From Reddybacter sp041277045 (GTDB lineage: Bacteria; Pseudomonadota; Gammaproteobacteria; Pseudomonadales; Porticoccaceae), in contig JBGFSY010000002.1 in assembly GCA_041277045.1 (NCBI GenBank), positions 496,001 to 560,000 of the forward strand: a stretch of 64,000 nucleotides of DNA, read 5' to 3'. The notes beneath the pieces are model-generated. The model saw nothing but the letters and a program-made list of their open reading frames with translations, had not been told where the DNA came from and ran no database searches. This document shows positions 54,281 through 63,750 of this stretch, piece by piece. Positions within the stretch are counted from its first letter, which is position 1. Each line of letters starts with the position of its first letter. The position numbers were made by a program, and so were the translations under genes.

Positions 54281-56215
54281 TTACAAGGCCCGGGGGGAGG
54301 TGTTGAGCGAAAGGTTTGACTTAATGGTGTGCAGGCTTGGATGGTTATCTAAAAATTTATCGGGGTAGTAACCAATATGCTTAACGCCCTGGCTCATTAG
54401 TAAGCGAAATTGACTGGTTAATATCTTGTTGGGGATGTGTGTTTGGGTCCGCCAGTCGACGGATTGAAGTTCAAACAATGTTTTTTCGAAGCCTGGGTCG
54501 ATGATAGCTGCTTGCTGGGTAAGCTGTAATAACCACTGTTGTGGGCTCTGTGATTGTTCCATATAAGGCATCGCCATAATAGCAGTGTAGTCATAACTGC
54601 GCAGCATTTGGGGATAGCTCTGGTTAAACCATTCTTGAGAGTTTTTATTTAATATGACATTGGCGTAAATATTTCGCGCTGTTTTGATGTTCTGCCGATA
54701 ATATTCCACTTTGTTGGCGAGTGACAAAGTGAATTGTGTCAGTCTATGGGTTTTCAAGACTCGCCACTTAGTTTTTAACGGGCCAGTTAATTCTTCCACG
54801 CTTATGTTCTTTTGTCCGAAGGCGCTGGCGGCAGCGTGTAGAGCAGAGGGGCTAAAGTCTTCATCGTCACTCAAATAGGCATCATCGTGAAACAGTAGTC
54901 CAGAAAAACTGGCGTGGCGGGCTAAGTCTTCATAAATATCTTCAATCAGGCCTCTGGCCTGATTGTTAAATGGAGATAGTCGCAAATATCCTGAATTGTT
55001 GACTACAGTTTTGCCCTGATCAAGTCGATGGACGCGTAGGGGCTCCGTGCCGGGGATAACAAAAGAGAGAACGGGCATCCAGGCATAGACGTTGACATTG
55101 CTCCGTGTGCGTAGTTGCCAGGCAACTCGGTTGAAGAGGTCGCGTCTGACCGGCATGTGCCGGTTTGGGAAATAGAGAGCATCGGCATTGCCATCCCCAT
55201 CGGGGTCGGAAAAAGCCTGTAGGAAAACGGTATTTATTTTCATCGCTTTAATACGATCAAGTAGGCGGCCCAGGTTAATCGCTTGTTGAGCACTGTTTTT
55301 ATCGTAAATATAATCCATGTCAACATGTGCAACCCGAATCGGGTCGCGCTCCTTTGTATGGCGTAGTGAGTAAACAAAGTCGCCCAAGGGGGGGTTGCCC
55401 TGCATTATTATGCGTTTGATTGGCGCACTTGCTGCCACCGAGTTGATGCCACCCTTAAGGGTAAGGAAGAGTTGGTGCCCAAGGGATTGGGCAATTTCGT
55501 TGGATAGTTTACTAAAGGCACCGTAGGGCCAAACAATGGCGCGGGGGTTTTTACCCGTCAGTTGGCGTATAAATCGTCTGTTTTTTTGTAAATCCTTAAA
55601 AATACGCTGTCGATACTGGGCTTTACTTTCGTAGTTATTTTCCTGCTTGAAGTACTGAACGCTGGTCGCGGCGGGCTGAGTATTACCCTGTGGGTTCGCC
55701 AGAATACCGTGGTGTAGGTCATAACTATGGGAGGCGATTTCAATTAATGGCGACTGGCTTATGGTCGAGATTTCTTCCGGGCTCATAAAAAATTCACGGG
55801 ATTTGAAATCTTTCCCGCCGTAGCTTACGGTTTTGCTCGCTGGTGTTTGCAGCCATTTGCCCACCAGGGCGACAACAGCGGGGTAGTTGTATTGTTCGAG
55901 TAGTGGCAGTACATGGGTGTAAAAACTTTTATAGCCATCGTCAAAGCTTAATAAAAAGGCATTTTCGGGTAGTTGCCGATGGCCCTCGGTTGCGGCCACG
56001 ACATCGTCGAGGCTGATTGCCGTGTAGTTGTGGGCCTTCAGCCATTCAAACTGGGCAATTAGGTTATCGGTGCTAACCGCCATTTGGTCTTGGTCGACAA
56101 TGCCGTCAACATCGTCACGGATGTCGTGATAACAGAGGGAGAGGTAGGAATTAGCGGCGAATCCCAGCTGGCTAAACAGCAGTAGAGAAAATAGCACAAG
56201 TGGCTTCAAAGCCAT
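54281..56215 (-). CDS. pgaB: PgaB, poly-beta-1,6-GlcNAc N-deacetylase
   Basis: About 644 residues. ATG at 56215 has GGAG upstream and overlaps the pgaA stop (TAATG). Signal peptide (VLFSLLLFSQLGFA), then a carbohydrate esterase 4 deacetylase domain with LSFDDGYKSFY (metal-binding Asp pair) and ASHSYDLHHG (histidines), and a C-terminal TIM-barrel glycoside-hydrolase-like domain with RVAHVDMDYIYD. PgaB partly deacetylates PNAG so that it can be exported through PgaA. No cysteine lipobox is seen at the signal cleavage site. Confidence 0.94.
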   Translation of the reverse strand: MALKPLVLFSLLLFSQLGFAANSYLSLCYHDIRDDVDGIVDQDQMAVSTDNLIAQFEWLKAHNYTAISLDDVVAATEGHRQLPENAFLLSFDDGYKSFYTHVLPLLEQYNYPAVVALVGKWLQTPASKTVSYGGKDFKSREFFMSPEEISTISQSPLIEIASHSYDLHHGILANPQGNTQPAATSVQYFKQENNYESKAQYRQRIFKDLQKNRRFIRQLTGKNPRAIVWPYGAFSKLSNEIAQSLGHQLFLTLKGGINSVAASAPIKRIIMQGNPPLGDFVYSLRHTKERDPIRVAHVDMDYIYDKNSAQQAINLGRLLDRIKAMKINTVFLQAFSDPDGDGNADALYFPNRHMPVRRDLFNRVAWQLRTRSNVNVYAWMPVLSFVIPGTEPLRVHRLDQGKTVVNNSGYLRLSPFNNQARGLIEDIYEDLARHASFSGLLFHDDAYLSDDEDFSPSALHAAASAFGQKNISVEELTGPLKTKWRVLKTHRLTQFTLSLANKVEYYRQNIKTARNIYANVILNKNSQEWFNQSYPQMLRSYDYTAIMAMPYMEQSQSPQQWLLQLTQQAAIIDPGFEKTLFELQSVDWRTQTHIPNKILTSQFRLLMSQGVKHIGYYPDKFLDNHPSLHTIKSNLSLNTSPRAL

Positions 56216-58671
56216 TAAAATCTCCAATCAAGCGACAGGTAGTAACTCCACGATAATTCGTAATCGCCATCGTATAGATAGCGAGCGCGCTTAATACCAT
56301 AAATCACTTCAAGGCGATGATCGGTCGCCCAGCGATGTTCATATTGTAGGCCCCAGGTGTCGCCAGTGCTGTAATTTTCTTGATTATAAAACCCCGCGCT
56401 TACAATTAGGCGCTGGTGGAAGCTGTTTTCATAATGCCGCCAGCTTAGCCATTCATTTTCGAGGGCGATCGACCCGGCTAAATCCCTGTCGGGATTGAAG
56501 TAGATAGTATTAGCTTTTGAGTTGTCGGAGCTATAAAGGTCAAGCCGTGTTGAAAACTTGTAATCGTAACTGTTATACCAACTCTCTTGCCAAAACCCAC
56601 TAATACTCTTGCGTTCATTGCCGTCTGAAAAATCAAGGTAGGACAGGTTTAGCCCTGTTGCCCTCGACTCATGCCAGCGGTATTGCCCTCCCCAACTGGC
56701 CGATTTGGCATAAATACCCTGATTGAGCGCGCGTAGCGGTGTGTCTCCACTGAGGCTCTCTAGTGATAATGAGGTGCTCCAGTGATCGTCAAAGCTATAT
56801 TCACCCTTGAAATTAATACCCAAGCGTTCATCTTCATAATAATTATGATGGAGTTCGCTCATCAAAAGTATATTCTCTGCGCTGTATTCAATACCGATAC
56901 CGGCATGATTGAGAAGCCCATCGCCCTCGGAAAATTTAGCCTGGCTGTGTCGCTGGTGAATATAGAGGCGATAGTTTTTATCTAGCGGTCTTGAATAGAG
57001 ATAGCTGTTAATGTCGAGGCCTCGGCTACCGTGAACACCACCAGAACTTTCGCTAGTGCTGATTTCTGTCTTGAACTCCCGCATATTATGAATGTTCCAG
57101 AGCCGGTGTTGTAGGGCTATGCCTTTATCTTCCGGGTATTGTTGAAATAATAGATTGATAGACTGTTCGGCCTGCTCATATTGCTTGAGCTCCAGCTGAT
57201 TTCTTGCCAACCCCAAACGTAGGCCGATATGCTTGGGCTCCTGATTGAGACCAATAGCGTATTCTTCCTCCGCTTTACGTGGCCAACCGCGCCAATAATC
57301 GATATTGGCAAGCTCTCTACGCAGGTCGGTATTGTAGGGGGCGAGTTGGTGGAGGGCTAAGATCTGCTTTTCCGCATCTTCTAGTTTATCGGCATAGGCG
57401 ACACTGAGTGCTGCGATGGTTTCGGCCTGGGTTTTTTTAGGGTTGGGCTTGTGCAGGGGCTTTTGACCCTTGCCAACAATATAAGGTACTTGTTTGGCGG
57501 CGACTTCTTTTACCCATTGCTGGGCAAGGGTGGCTTTTTCATTTTCAAGGTAGGCGTAAAACAGGGCCAGGTCGAGATTAGGGTTGTCCTCGCCAACAGC
57601 ACGCTTTACTTGTAAATAGCAGGCCTCGGCTTGCTCGGGGCGCTCTAGGTAGAGCAGGGCATCACAGGCAGCCCTCTGTGCATAAGCGGGCACTACGATA
57701 TTTAAGGCGTGTAGCTTGTTGTAGAGCTTGACGGCTTCTTCCATCCTGTAGCGATCCCTAAGTGCTACCAATAAGTCGAATTGGCCAATAAGTGCGTATG
57801 TCGATGAGTCGCCCTTGGTTAATCGTGCCTCTTCAATATTCTTTTCAAGCTCGGCAATGGCCTGCTCAACTTCATTAAAGCGCATTTTTTCCTGCTCGGG
57901 AGGTATGGCAGCCCAGCGAATACGTTGGGCCGCCATATTGGAGCGAATGCGGGCCAGCTCCCCATTAGAAAACAGGCCGGGGTCTTTAATAAAACTATTG
58001 GCTAGCTGAGATGCCCCCATCTTATTGAGGGTAAGGACTTTGTTTCGCTGACTGGCACGGTCCGAGGGCTTTAAATCTAGAATGCGCTGATAAATTTCCA
58101 GGGCGGTTATTAGCTGTTGTTGTGCTTCATGGAAATAGGCGATGGCACGGAGTAGTTCAATGTTTTCAGGCTTGGCGATGTGCAGGGGGAATAAAGCAGT
58201 TCGCGCAGAAGCGTACTTCTTTTGGTCAATCAAAACCAGGCCAAGACCAATTTTGGCGTCGAGTAAGTAGGGAAAACGGCTATCTGCAACTCGATAGACT
58301 TGTTCCGCTTTTGGGTAGTCACGCTGATGGCGATAGGCTATCGCTACAGCCCTTAATACGTAGCTCGGTGCCTGCTGCAAGGGCAGATCAGCTGAGAGGG
58401 CTACAATTTTTTGATGCTGTCCCGCCCAACTGAGAATAGAAATATAGTCGTAAAAATAGCGATTGGGGCGGGGATATTGAGTGGCGAGTAATTTAAGTGA
58501 ATGCAATGCTTGTGGGTAATCACCCCTCTGGGCCTGGGTGAGTGCGTGTTGATGGTTTAGTTCATCAACACTGGCTGCATTGGCCATGCTAGTGGTCTGG
58601 AAAAGAAAGAGAATAATTAAAGCACTACTGAGCTGCTCCTTTATGCGCTCTTTGACTGACTTTGTCTTCAT
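56215..58671 (-). CDS. pgaA: PgaA, PNAG export porin
   Basis: An 818-residue outer-membrane protein. Signal peptide (LIILFLFQTTSMANA), long TPR-like helical repeats in the periplasm (about 30-515, e.g. AVAIAYRHQRDYPKAEQVY), and a C-terminal 16-strand beta-barrel ending LSWSYYLSLDWRF with the terminal phenylalanine. It exports deacetylated PNAG for biofilm. First gene of the pga operon; its promoter lies in 58672-59040. Slightly longer than E. coli PgaA (807). Confidence 0.94.
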   Translation of the reverse strand: MKTKSVKERIKEQLSSALIILFLFQTTSMANAASVDELNHQHALTQAQRGDYPQALHSLKLLATQYPRPNRYFYDYISILSWAGQHQKIVALSADLPLQQAPSYVLRAVAIAYRHQRDYPKAEQVYRVADSRFPYLLDAKIGLGLVLIDQKKYASARTALFPLHIAKPENIELLRAIAYFHEAQQQLITALEIYQRILDLKPSDRASQRNKVLTLNKMGASQLANSFIKDPGLFSNGELARIRSNMAAQRIRWAAIPPEQEKMRFNEVEQAIAELEKNIEEARLTKGDSSTYALIGQFDLLVALRDRYRMEEAVKLYNKLHALNIVVPAYAQRAACDALLYLERPEQAEACYLQVKRAVGEDNPNLDLALFYAYLENEKATLAQQWVKEVAAKQVPYIVGKGQKPLHKPNPKKTQAETIAALSVAYADKLEDAEKQILALHQLAPYNTDLRRELANIDYWRGWPRKAEEEYAIGLNQEPKHIGLRLGLARNQLELKQYEQAEQSINLLFQQYPEDKGIALQHRLWNIHNMREFKTEISTSESSGGVHGSRGLDINSYLYSRPLDKNYRLYIHQRHSQAKFSEGDGLLNHAGIGIEYSAENILLMSELHHNYYEDERLGINFKGEYSFDDHWSTSLSLESLSGDTPLRALNQGIYAKSASWGGQYRWHESRATGLNLSYLDFSDGNERKSISGFWQESWYNSYDYKFSTRLDLYSSDNSKANTIYFNPDRDLAGSIALENEWLSWRHYENSFHQRLIVSAGFYNQENYSTGDTWGLQYEHRWATDHRLEVIYGIKRARYLYDGDYELSWSYYLSLDWRF

Positions 58672-59040
58672 ATACGGCTACGCATTGTAGGGCTAGAGAC
58701 GCGGGCTTTCCTTTCACCATTACTGCATGGGGGCTATTGTGCCGGTGTTGATTGAGCTTTCCCTGGCCTGCTTGTGAAATGCGCTATGGTTTTTTGATAC
58801 CCAAAAATGAATAGCGCGGTTTTTCAGTGGCTTGATGGACTAATGCTTTACAGGGAAAGAAGCCCCGAGCCATTCAGTAGTAGGTATTTTAGGGGATTAT
58901 CAGACTTAAATATGCGATCTAGCGCACTTATTCGGCCCCTGGTCACTTTTGAAATACCTTTGAACGCAATAAGTTCCGGTATTTATCTCATCCCTCACTT
59001 GAGCGAGTTGTGACTCAGGCTAGGTGCCAAACTAGGAGCT
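58672..59040. other. Gene-free interval upstream of pgaABCD
   Basis: 369 bp between pgaA (minus) and the TerB gene end. It should hold the pga promoter. A 68-codon open frame at 58807 on the plus strand has no ribosome site or similarity. No clear operator was recognised. Confidence 0.5.
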
Positions 59041-59514
59041 TTAGGTTTTATGTGCTAGTTCGTTTTTGACCAGACTTTTTGCTTTAATAAACAGGCTGTG
59101 GGGCAGGTAGATTAAATCGGCCACCTGGCGAATTAGGCTTTCCTCATATTTGTCTAACACATTGTCTATGAGCGCAACATGCCACATGTGTTTGATCAAC
59201 TCGAATTTATCGTCGGCAGAAAAGTGCAGATTAACCTGGCCGGTAAACTCATAGAGCGAGGTGGAATCTCTTACTTCATCCTGAGCCAGACAAAATAGTT
59301 CGTCACACTCTGCTGGTGATAGACCAAAGGTGTTGGTTAACAGAGCCTTAATACCTTCCTGTTCTTTGCTATCCATTTGGCCGTCACTGAGCATTACTTC
59401 AACCATCAGTGCGGCACTGGCTTTGTGAATATTTTTCAGTGGCGTGTCAGTTTTGCCTTCGGCATCAGGGCTTAAAATTTTGTCCTGAAAGAAGGTTTTT
59501 ATTTTGCTAATCAT
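59041..59514 (-). CDS. TerB-family tellurite resistance-like protein
   Basis: A 157-residue helical protein with the TerB fold: HKASAALMVEVMLSDGQMDSKEQEGI, then IKHMWHVALIDNVLDKYEESLIRQVADLIYL. Acidic loops suggest metal binding. No other ter genes are present, so a tellurite role is not implied. It overlaps the end of the transaldolase gene by 4 bp and is co-transcribed with it. Confidence 0.88.
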   Translation of the reverse strand: MISKIKTFFQDKILSPDAEGKTDTPLKNIHKASAALMVEVMLSDGQMDSKEQEGIKALLTNTFGLSPAECDELFCLAQDEVRDSTSLYEFTGQVNLHFSADDKFELIKHMWHVALIDNVLDKYEESLIRQVADLIYLPHSLFIKAKSLVKNELAHKT

Positions 59515-60470
59515 GCGGCTTGCCCTTCGATTATCGGGGTGAGCATTTCTTCTAGTGCCACCTGATCGCGGATAAATAGGCGAATACCCTCAGCCAGTTT
59601 TTCACTGGCCATGGCGTCGTTATTAATGTCGAGACGGAAATTGCTGGCCTTATAATTGAGTTTCGCCGATTTATTGTCGAGCTGATCGGTCGATAATTTA
59701 CGTTGCAATGCACCGGTGTCAGTCTCAAGATCTGCTAGCAGGGCAGGGCTAATCGTCAGTTTGTCACAACCGGCCAGGGCTTCTATCTGGTCGGTATTAC
59801 GAAAGCTGGCACCCATAATAATGGTGTTGTAGCCGTGGGATTTATAATAGTCGTAGATGCTACTCACCGAAATAACCCCAGGGTCAAGCTCGGCACTAGC
59901 AATACCATTATCACTACGTTGTTTGTACCAGTCGTGTATGCGCCCGACAAAGGGTGAAATTAAATGGGCGCCAGCATCCGCCGCAGCAGCGGCCTGGGCG
60001 AGGTTAAACAGTAAGGTTAAATTACAGTTAATACCGTTTTTTTGCAGGGTTTTTGCCGCCTGAATACCTTCCCATGTTGCGGCGATTTTTATCAGCACGC
60101 GATCTTTGCCAACACCCTGTTGCTGGTAGAGGTCGATCAAGGTATTTGCTCGCGCTATGGTCGCTTCGGTGTCAAAGGAGAGGCGGGCATCGACTTCGGT
60201 TGATATTACGCCGGGAATTAATTGCAGAATTTCGCAGCCAAAACGAACGGCTACTCGGTCGCAGGCATCGGCGAGGGTGTTATTGCTCGAGCTGGCCTGC
60301 GCACAGGTGTCTTGTAGCAATTGTTGATACTCCGGCATTTGTGCCGCTTTGAGAATCAATGAAGGATTGGTCGTTGCATCCTCGGGCTGATAGGTGGCAA
60401 TGGCATTAATATCGCCGGTGTCGGCAACGACGGATGTCATGGTTTTAAGTTGTTGTAATTTTGTACTCAT
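59511..60470 (-). CDS. tal: Transaldolase
   Basis: A 319-residue class I transaldolase (TalB-like) of the pentose phosphate pathway. It transfers dihydroxyacetone from sedoheptulose 7-phosphate to glyceraldehyde 3-phosphate. Visible: DATTNPSLILKA, the Schiff-base lysine in RVLIKIAATWEG (Lys128), NCNLTLLFNLAQA and SPFVGRIHDW. Start overlaps the end of dusA by 26 bp. Confidence 0.95.
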   Translation of the reverse strand: MSTKLQQLKTMTSVVADTGDINAIATYQPEDATTNPSLILKAAQMPEYQQLLQDTCAQASSSNNTLADACDRVAVRFGCEILQLIPGVISTEVDARLSFDTEATIARANTLIDLYQQQGVGKDRVLIKIAATWEGIQAAKTLQKNGINCNLTLLFNLAQAAAAADAGAHLISPFVGRIHDWYKQRSDNGIASAELDPGVISVSSIYDYYKSHGYNTIIMGASFRNTDQIEALAGCDKLTISPALLADLETDTGALQRKLSTDQLDNKSAKLNYKASNFRLDINNDAMASEKLAEGIRLFIRDQVALEEMLTPIIEGQAA

Positions 60471-61548
60471 GGCTACTCGCTATGTCATCCCTGATAGAGA
60501 TCGTAAGTTCTTTGGCGGGGCTTTGTTGTTCCCCGGCTGGTGACGTTGTGTAATAGTCACTCATCATGGCTATGGCTTCAAGTAGCACCTCAACACCCGC
60601 GTTCTTTTGATGGGCTTTCTCGCTGATGAGGCGGCGGAATTTTTTCCCGCCCCTTTGGCCGTGAAATAAACCAAGAATATGTCGGGTAATATGATTGAGG
60701 CGTGTTCCTCTGGCGAGGGCGTTTTCGACAAAGGGTAAAAAGCGCTCAAGAATGTCGAAGCGGGTACTCATCACTTGTGTTTTACCATAAAATGTAGAGT
60801 CCACCCCTGCGAGCCAGAAAGGGTTGTGATAGGCCTCTCGACCGAGCATGACACCGTCGACGTGGGCAAGGTGGCTTTCTATTTGTTCAAGGCTATCAAT
60901 GCCGCCATTAATAATAAACTCGCTATCGGGGAAGCTGTCTTTCAGCCGGTAAACCGAGTCATAAATCAGCGGCGGTATGTTGCGATTATCTTTTGGGCTG
61001 AGGCCTTGTAGCAGAGCATTGCGGGCATGAACAATAAACGCGTCACAACCGGCATCTCTGCTCATGCCAACAAAGTTTTCTAACTCGCCATGGCTGGTTT
61101 GATTGTCGACGCCGATGCGATGTTTCAGTGTCACGGGAATATCAACGGTATTTTTCATCGCCGCTATACATTGAGCCACCAGTTCAGGCTCCTTCATCAG
61201 GCAAGCGCCGAAACGCCCTTTTTGTACGCGGTCACTCGGGCAGCCACAGTTTAGGTTGATTTCATCATAGCCGTATTGTGCGGCGATTTTGGCGCAGGCG
61301 GCGAGGGCTGTGGGGTCGCTGCCACCAAGCTGTAGTGCGAGAGGGTGCTCGGCTGTGTTGAAGGCGAGGTGATGGTCCCTGTCGCCGTGCAGGATAGCGC
61401 CAGTAGTGATCATTTCACTATACAACAGGGCATGCGGACTGATGAGACGGATAAAATAGCGGTAATAGCGATCAGTCCAGTCGAGCATGGGGGCCACGCA
61501 TACCGTTCTGTCTATAGTATTCCTTTGTTTTTCAATGTGTTGAGTCAC
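60445..61548 (-). CDS. dusA: tRNA dihydrouridine(20/20a) synthase DusA
   Basis: About 367 residues. FMN enzyme making D20/D20a in tRNA: VCVAPMLDWTDRYYRYF, ALQLGGSDPTALAACAK, the catalytic NLNCGCPSDRV, and FIINGGIDSLEQ, MLGREAYHNP. GTG at 61548 is a plausible start; the frame remains open to 61635, but the extra N-terminus is unlike DusA. The 5' end of dusA is a known integration site for tyrosine-recombinase islands, and an integrase lies 120 bp away, so the first codons may come from the inserted element. Confidence 0.93.
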   Translation of the reverse strand: MTQHIEKQRNTIDRTVCVAPMLDWTDRYYRYFIRLISPHALLYSEMITTGAILHGDRDHHLAFNTAEHPLALQLGGSDPTALAACAKIAAQYGYDEINLNCGCPSDRVQKGRFGACLMKEPELVAQCIAAMKNTVDIPVTLKHRIGVDNQTSHGELENFVGMSRDAGCDAFIVHARNALLQGLSPKDNRNIPPLIYDSVYRLKDSFPDSEFIINGGIDSLEQIESHLAHVDGVMLGREAYHNPFWLAGVDSTFYGKTQVMSTRFDILERFLPFVENALARGTRLNHITRHILGLFHGQRGGKKFRRLISEKAHQKNAGVEVLLEAIAMMSDYYTTSPAGEQQSPAKELTISIRDDIASSHEYKITTT

Positions 61549-61617
61549 TATTTCCCGCTTCTGTCTGTGTCTATTTTGCGCTGTTAAGTGCTTGTTTTTC
61601 GTTGTTTCTACCACGCC

Positions 61618-61656
61618 AGTGCTACAATGTAGCACTCGGTTTTTAAATGTAGCACT
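61618..61656. repeat. Cluster of GTAGCACT repeats between dusA and the integrase
   Basis: AGTGCTAC (61618-61625), AAT, GTAGCACT (61629-61636) form a perfect inverted repeat; AATGTAGCACT is repeated exactly 20 bp later (61646-61656). Three copies in 39 bp, 12 bp before the int start. They could be integrase arm sites in the attachment region or an operator for int. Confidence 0.55.
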
Positions 61657-61667
61657 GGTGGTGGCGG

Positions 61668-62732
61668 ATGGCGACGGTTACGCGCTTGGTTGGGAAGAAC
61701 GGCAAGGTGTCTTATCGGGCGCAAATACGTGTCCGGCGTGCTGGGGTGGTAGTTTACTCGCAAACGTTCACGAGGCCAAAGCGTGGGCTGGTGGTGGCGT
61801 GGGCGAAGGCGCGGGAGGCTGCGCTGGCGGAGCCGGGTGCTTTGGATGCTGCGCAGCACCGGGGCGTGCTGGTGGGTGATGTGCTGGGCTGGTTTCTTGA
61901 GCATTCAGATTATGCGAGTGGGCGGTCGAAGCTGGCGAGCGTTCGGTTTTTGCAGACGCAGGCGATCGCAGAGTTTGATGCCTTAACGCTTACGGTTGAG
62001 CAGGTGGTGGCTTATGCGCGGGAGCGTCGGGCCGGTGGTGCGGCGCCTGCGACGGTGAACGGCGATATTATTTGGTTACGCCAGGCGTTTAAAAAGTATC
62101 ACCTGGCGAAAGCGGCCCCGGTGGCGGTGGGTGCTGTCGATGATGCCGCGCAGTTATTGCGTGAGGCTCGGGTGATCGGGCCTTCTGCCCGGCGGGACAG
62201 GCGGCCGAGTGTTGCTGAGTTGAATGCTTTGCTGGATTACAGCCAGGGGCGTGATGGGCGGGCCAGTTTGCCGATGGTGGAGTTGATTTTGTTCGCGCTG
62301 TTTTCGGCGAGGCGACAGGATGAGATGTGCCGCCTTTTATGGGCTGATGTAGACCATCGCCGCAGGGCGGTGCTGGTGCGCGATATGAAGCACCCGAGGG
62401 GCGTGCGTGACACGTGGGTATTTTTGACCGATGAGGCGCTGGCAATTATTGACCGGCAGCCCCGTGATGGGCCGCGAATCTTCCCTTATAAGGGTAAGTC
62501 GGTGAGTGCGGCGTTTACGCGCAGTTGTCGGTTTTTAGCGTTGGAGGATTTGCGCTTCCACGATTTACGCCATGAGTGTGCGAGCTGGCTGTTTGAACTG
62601 GGCTGGGATATTCCCCGCGTGGCCGGTGTTACTGGCCACCAGTCGTGGGGATCGTTGCAACGTTATACGCACCTGCAGGGTTTGGGCGTTTATGATAAGT
62701 ATGCGGGCTGGGGTTGGCGGCCGGCGGTTTAG
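61668..62732 (+). CDS. Tyrosine recombinase / integrase (dusA-associated)
   Basis: A 354-residue phage-type integrase. N-terminal arm-binding region, central core-binding domain, and a C-terminal catalytic domain with ARRQDEMCRLLW (first Arg), HDLRHECASW (His298-Arg301), GVTGHQ (His324) and the nucleophile tyrosine in RYTHL (Tyr333). Clearly more GC-rich than the host genes to the left. It faces away from dusA, the typical layout of dusA-associated integrases. Probably active: no catalytic residue is missing. Confidence 0.93.
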   Translation: MATVTRLVGKNGKVSYRAQIRVRRAGVVVYSQTFTRPKRGLVVAWAKAREAALAEPGALDAAQHRGVLVGDVLGWFLEHSDYASGRSKLASVRFLQTQAIAEFDALTLTVEQVVAYARERRAGGAAPATVNGDIIWLRQAFKKYHLAKAAPVAVGAVDDAAQLLREARVIGPSARRDRRPSVAELNALLDYSQGRDGRASLPMVELILFALFSARRQDEMCRLLWADVDHRRRAVLVRDMKHPRGVRDTWVFLTDEALAIIDRQPRDGPRIFPYKGKSVSAAFTRSCRFLALEDLRFHDLRHECASWLFELGWDIPRVAGVTGHQSWGSLQRYTHLQGLGVYDKYAGWGWRPAV

Positions 62733-62938
62733 GGGTTGATTATTTTTCCGTTAGGGTGATTGTTTATTATCTGCAAGCAACACTCGTCACATACATGGCG
62801 GTCAATAAAGGTCCTATCCATTTGGTAGTCTTCTTTCGTTATGCTTGCCCAGTCGTCCGGCTTTGTGCTTGCAGGGCTGGCTTCACTGGTATCTTTGCAC
62901 AGGTCGCAAGTGAATGTGTAAGTCTTCTGAATTGTCAT
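62729..62938 (-). CDS. Small zinc-finger-like phage protein
   Basis: A 69-residue protein with two CxxC pairs (FTCDLCKD near 10-13 and VCDECCL near 49-53), likely a zinc-binding fold. Its end overlaps the int gene end by 4 bp on the opposite strand. Last gene of the minus-strand phage operon. Not recognised further. Confidence 0.65.
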   Translation of the reverse strand: MTIQKTYTFTCDLCKDTSEASPASTKPDDWASITKEDYQMDRTFIDRHVCDECCLQIINNHPNGKIINP

Positions 62939-62939
62939 G

Positions 62940-63194
62940 CTAAGCCGCCCGCATAGCTTTGTGATCTTTAGCCGCCTGCTTGCGCCGGGTGTCGATGAGT
63001 TCGGCGAGGTCTTTGGCGTTAACCAGCCAGGGGCTTTTCTGCCCGCCGATTTTGTGCACGGGCACGGGTAGGCGCTGGGTCGATGCCTGGCGCAGTGCGG
63101 TTTTGGGGTCGAGCCCGAAAAACTTTTCGCACACTTTGGCCAGGGGTATTTCGACGGTGTCGTATTCGGCGAGCAGGGCGAAGTAGGTGTTCAT
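62940..63194 (-). CDS. PrtN-like pyocin activator protein
   Basis: An 84-residue protein of the pyocin activator PrtN family: NTYFALLAEYDTVEIPLAKVCEKFFGLDP, then LRQASTQRLPVPVH, and WLVNAKDLAELIDTRRK, a winged/excisionase-like helix-turn-helix. In Pseudomonas PrtN turns on pyocin genes after DNA damage; family members beside integrases may act as excisionase-like or late activators. Located in the expected early/regulatory part of the element. Confidence 0.82.
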   Translation of the reverse strand: MNTYFALLAEYDTVEIPLAKVCEKFFGLDPKTALRQASTQRLPVPVHKIGGQKSPWLVNAKDLAELIDTRRKQAAKDHKAMRAA

Positions 63195-63224
63195 GCGTAC
63201 AGTGCCTTTTTGTGTTTGGTTTTG

Positions 63225-63473
63225 TTAGTTGCCGAGCAGTTCGACGGCTTTTTTGTAGATGTCTTTAATCGTTGTCCACTCGATATAGATTTTTTTCTGT
63301 ACGAGGCTATGCCCCTCGCAAGTTTCGCAGTCTTCGTCATTGATACCGTATTCGCAGTCTGGGCATGGGACGTCGGTTAGTTCGAAGAATTCGCCGATCA
63401 GCGCATGTTTTGCGCCATTCTCTGCTGTCAGTGCTCTTGGCATCATTACGGTTAGGGTTTCGGTATTTGTCAT
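63225..63473 (-). CDS. Small cysteine-rich phage protein
   Basis: An 82-residue protein with a CPDCEYGINDEDCETCEGH cluster (four cysteines and a histidine), likely zinc-binding, followed by a helical ending TIKDIYKKAVELLG. Starts 1 bp after the previous gene's stop. Function unknown. Confidence 0.65.
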   Translation of the reverse strand: MTNTETLTVMMPRALTAENGAKHALIGEFFELTDVPCPDCEYGINDEDCETCEGHSLVQKKIYIEWTTIKDIYKKAVELLGN

Positions 63474-63474
63474 T

Positions 63475-63750
63475 TTATCCAGCTTGTGGGGTGAGGTGGT
63501 TTAGCCCGAGGCTTTTAATAAAACGGCTATCGTCGGCTTCGGTGTTGATGATTTGTTTTTGCCAGGCGTCGTTTGAGGTGCGGTAAAGCGCTTCCCATTC
63601 GTCGACCAGTGCGGCGAGGTCGAGGGCGTGTACCGGGCAGCGTTCGGCGCTGGTTTGGCAATTTTCGGCCTGGCAGGTTTTGGCGATAATGTCTTGCAGT
63701 GCCTGGGCCATTTTGCTGCCTGCCTCAATGTAGTTTTGTTCGGTGTTCAT
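63475..63750 (-). CDS. Small hypothetical phage protein
   Basis: About 91 residues. ATG at 63750 (MNTEQNYIEAG) is chosen because AGGGTGA lies upstream and it overlaps the stop of the preceding gene (ATGA). It holds three cysteines (TCQAENCQTSAERCPVH) and a Trp-rich helix LAALVDEWEALYRTSND. Function unknown. Confidence 0.65.
   Translation of the reverse strand: MNTEQNYIEAGSKMAQALQDIIAKTCQAENCQTSAERCPVHALDLAALVDEWEALYRTSNDAWQKQIINTEADDSRFIKSLGLNHLTPQAG

Noticed and set aside
58807..59013. 68-codon open frame upstream of pgaA
   Set aside because: No RBS or similarity; more likely promoter DNA.
61592..61904. Glycine-rich and proline-rich open frames over the integrase start
   Set aside because: They are shadows of the GC-rich integrase gene in other frames.
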